From NCBI GenBank assembly GCA_963971405.1, contig OZ020489.1, forward strand, positions 33,823,047 through 33,887,046: 64,000 nucleotides of DNA, read 5' to 3'. The notes beneath the pieces were generated by a model, which was not told the origin of the DNA, did no database searches, and was given only the letters and a program-made list of their open reading frames with translations. Made by a program: the position numbers and the translations under genes. This DNA is from Psococerastis gibbosa. Lineage: Eukaryota; Arthropoda; Insecta; Psocodea; Psocidae. Positions within the stretch are counted from its first letter, which is position 1, and every line of letters begins with the position of its first letter. Shown here piece by piece: positions 63,740 through 64,000 of the stretch.

Positions 63740-64000
63740 GAGGGCCCGGGGGTCTCCCCCGGGTAAATATTTTTGATAAATAGGGCTGAAATATTGGGGT
63801 TTTACGCATTTTCAGAGCAATAAGTTTTCTATATTTACGGGGTATTAATAAAATTGAGGACAAGGGGGGTCCGGAGGTCTCACCCGGGAGAAATGTTTTG
63901 AAAAATAGGGCTGAAATAGTGGGGTTTTACGCATTTTCAGAGCAATAAGTTTTCTATATTTACGGGGTATTAATAAAATTGAGGACAAGGGAGTCCGGGG
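63740..64000 (+). repeat. ~125-bp GC-rich tandem repeat running off the window
   Basis: 'tagggctgaaata.tggggtt' starts at 63781 and again at 63906, with 'gtccgg.ggtctc.cccggg' between. Two units plus the start of a third. Same family, inverted, at 54441-54800. Confidence 0.75.

Noticed and set aside
1-64000. CRISPR arrays, operons, prokaryotic signals
   Set aside because: Nothing of the kind; the tandem repeats lack unique spacers and the genes are spliced.
1-64000. Retroviruses, LTR elements, Polintons or toxin genes
   Set aside because: No gag, protease, integrase, LTR pair, capsid or envelope signature was seen; all reverse-transcriptase pieces belong to non-LTR LINEs.

Overview
The window looks like nuclear DNA of an arthropod, probably a hexapod or crustacean with a large, repeat-rich genome. 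The evidence is small spliced exons with GT-AG introns, many non-LTR retrotransposon tails of arthropod type, tRNA-derived SINEs, dense MITEs and a short run of the arthropod telomere unit (TTAGG). I cannot name the species. Coding exons make up under 8% of the sequence; most of the rest is transposable-element debris.

Three host genes can be supported. (1) At the left edge, + strand, is the last coding exon (2058-2345) of a gene ending in a short death-domain-like fold; the rest lies outside the window. (2) On the - strand, from about 22259 down to 2893, is an apparently complete gene of 11 coding exons encoding about 1164 residues. It has a LisH motif near the N terminus, coiled coils, and a long low-complexity Ser/Lys-rich C terminus. 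It most resembles the centriole/basal-body protein OFD1. All splice phases agree across the model, which I built by hand. (3) On the + strand, from 42936 to the right edge, are the first five coding exons (42983-62341) of a goliath/RNF130-type transmembrane E3 ubiquitin ligase: signal peptide, PA domain and transmembrane helix. Its RING domain lies beyond the window. Genes 1 and 2 converge (547 bp apart); genes 2 and 3 diverge across about 20.7 kb of repeats.

The repeats show more structure than usual. There is a foldback MITE family with TWA-like 3-bp target duplications, whose members share tips and a central core but differ in the arms between them. There is a MITE with CWG 3-bp duplications and a copy nested inside itself, a hAT-like MITE with perfect 8-bp duplications that has been amplified in tandem with its flanks, and TTAA-flanked inverted-repeat elements. 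A nest at 7.3-9.2 kb can be unpicked because the two arms of the host element serve as empty-site controls. An ~830-bp TIR element is present in about eight copies, usually with an internal poly-G tract. Two SINE families were identified, one with 14-bp target duplications. A pogo/Tigger transposase tail has an internal tandem duplication, and about a dozen LINE 3' ends are scattered through the window.

The most interesting non-coding signal is a hammerhead-ribozyme-like core. It occurs once inside a large hairpin at 59.8-60.0 kb, once per monomer in a three-copy 182-bp tandem repeat at 34.0-34.6 kb (opposite strand, decayed), and in a related but altered form in a SINE at 60.98 kb. I saw no retrovirus, LTR element, Polinton or toxin gene.
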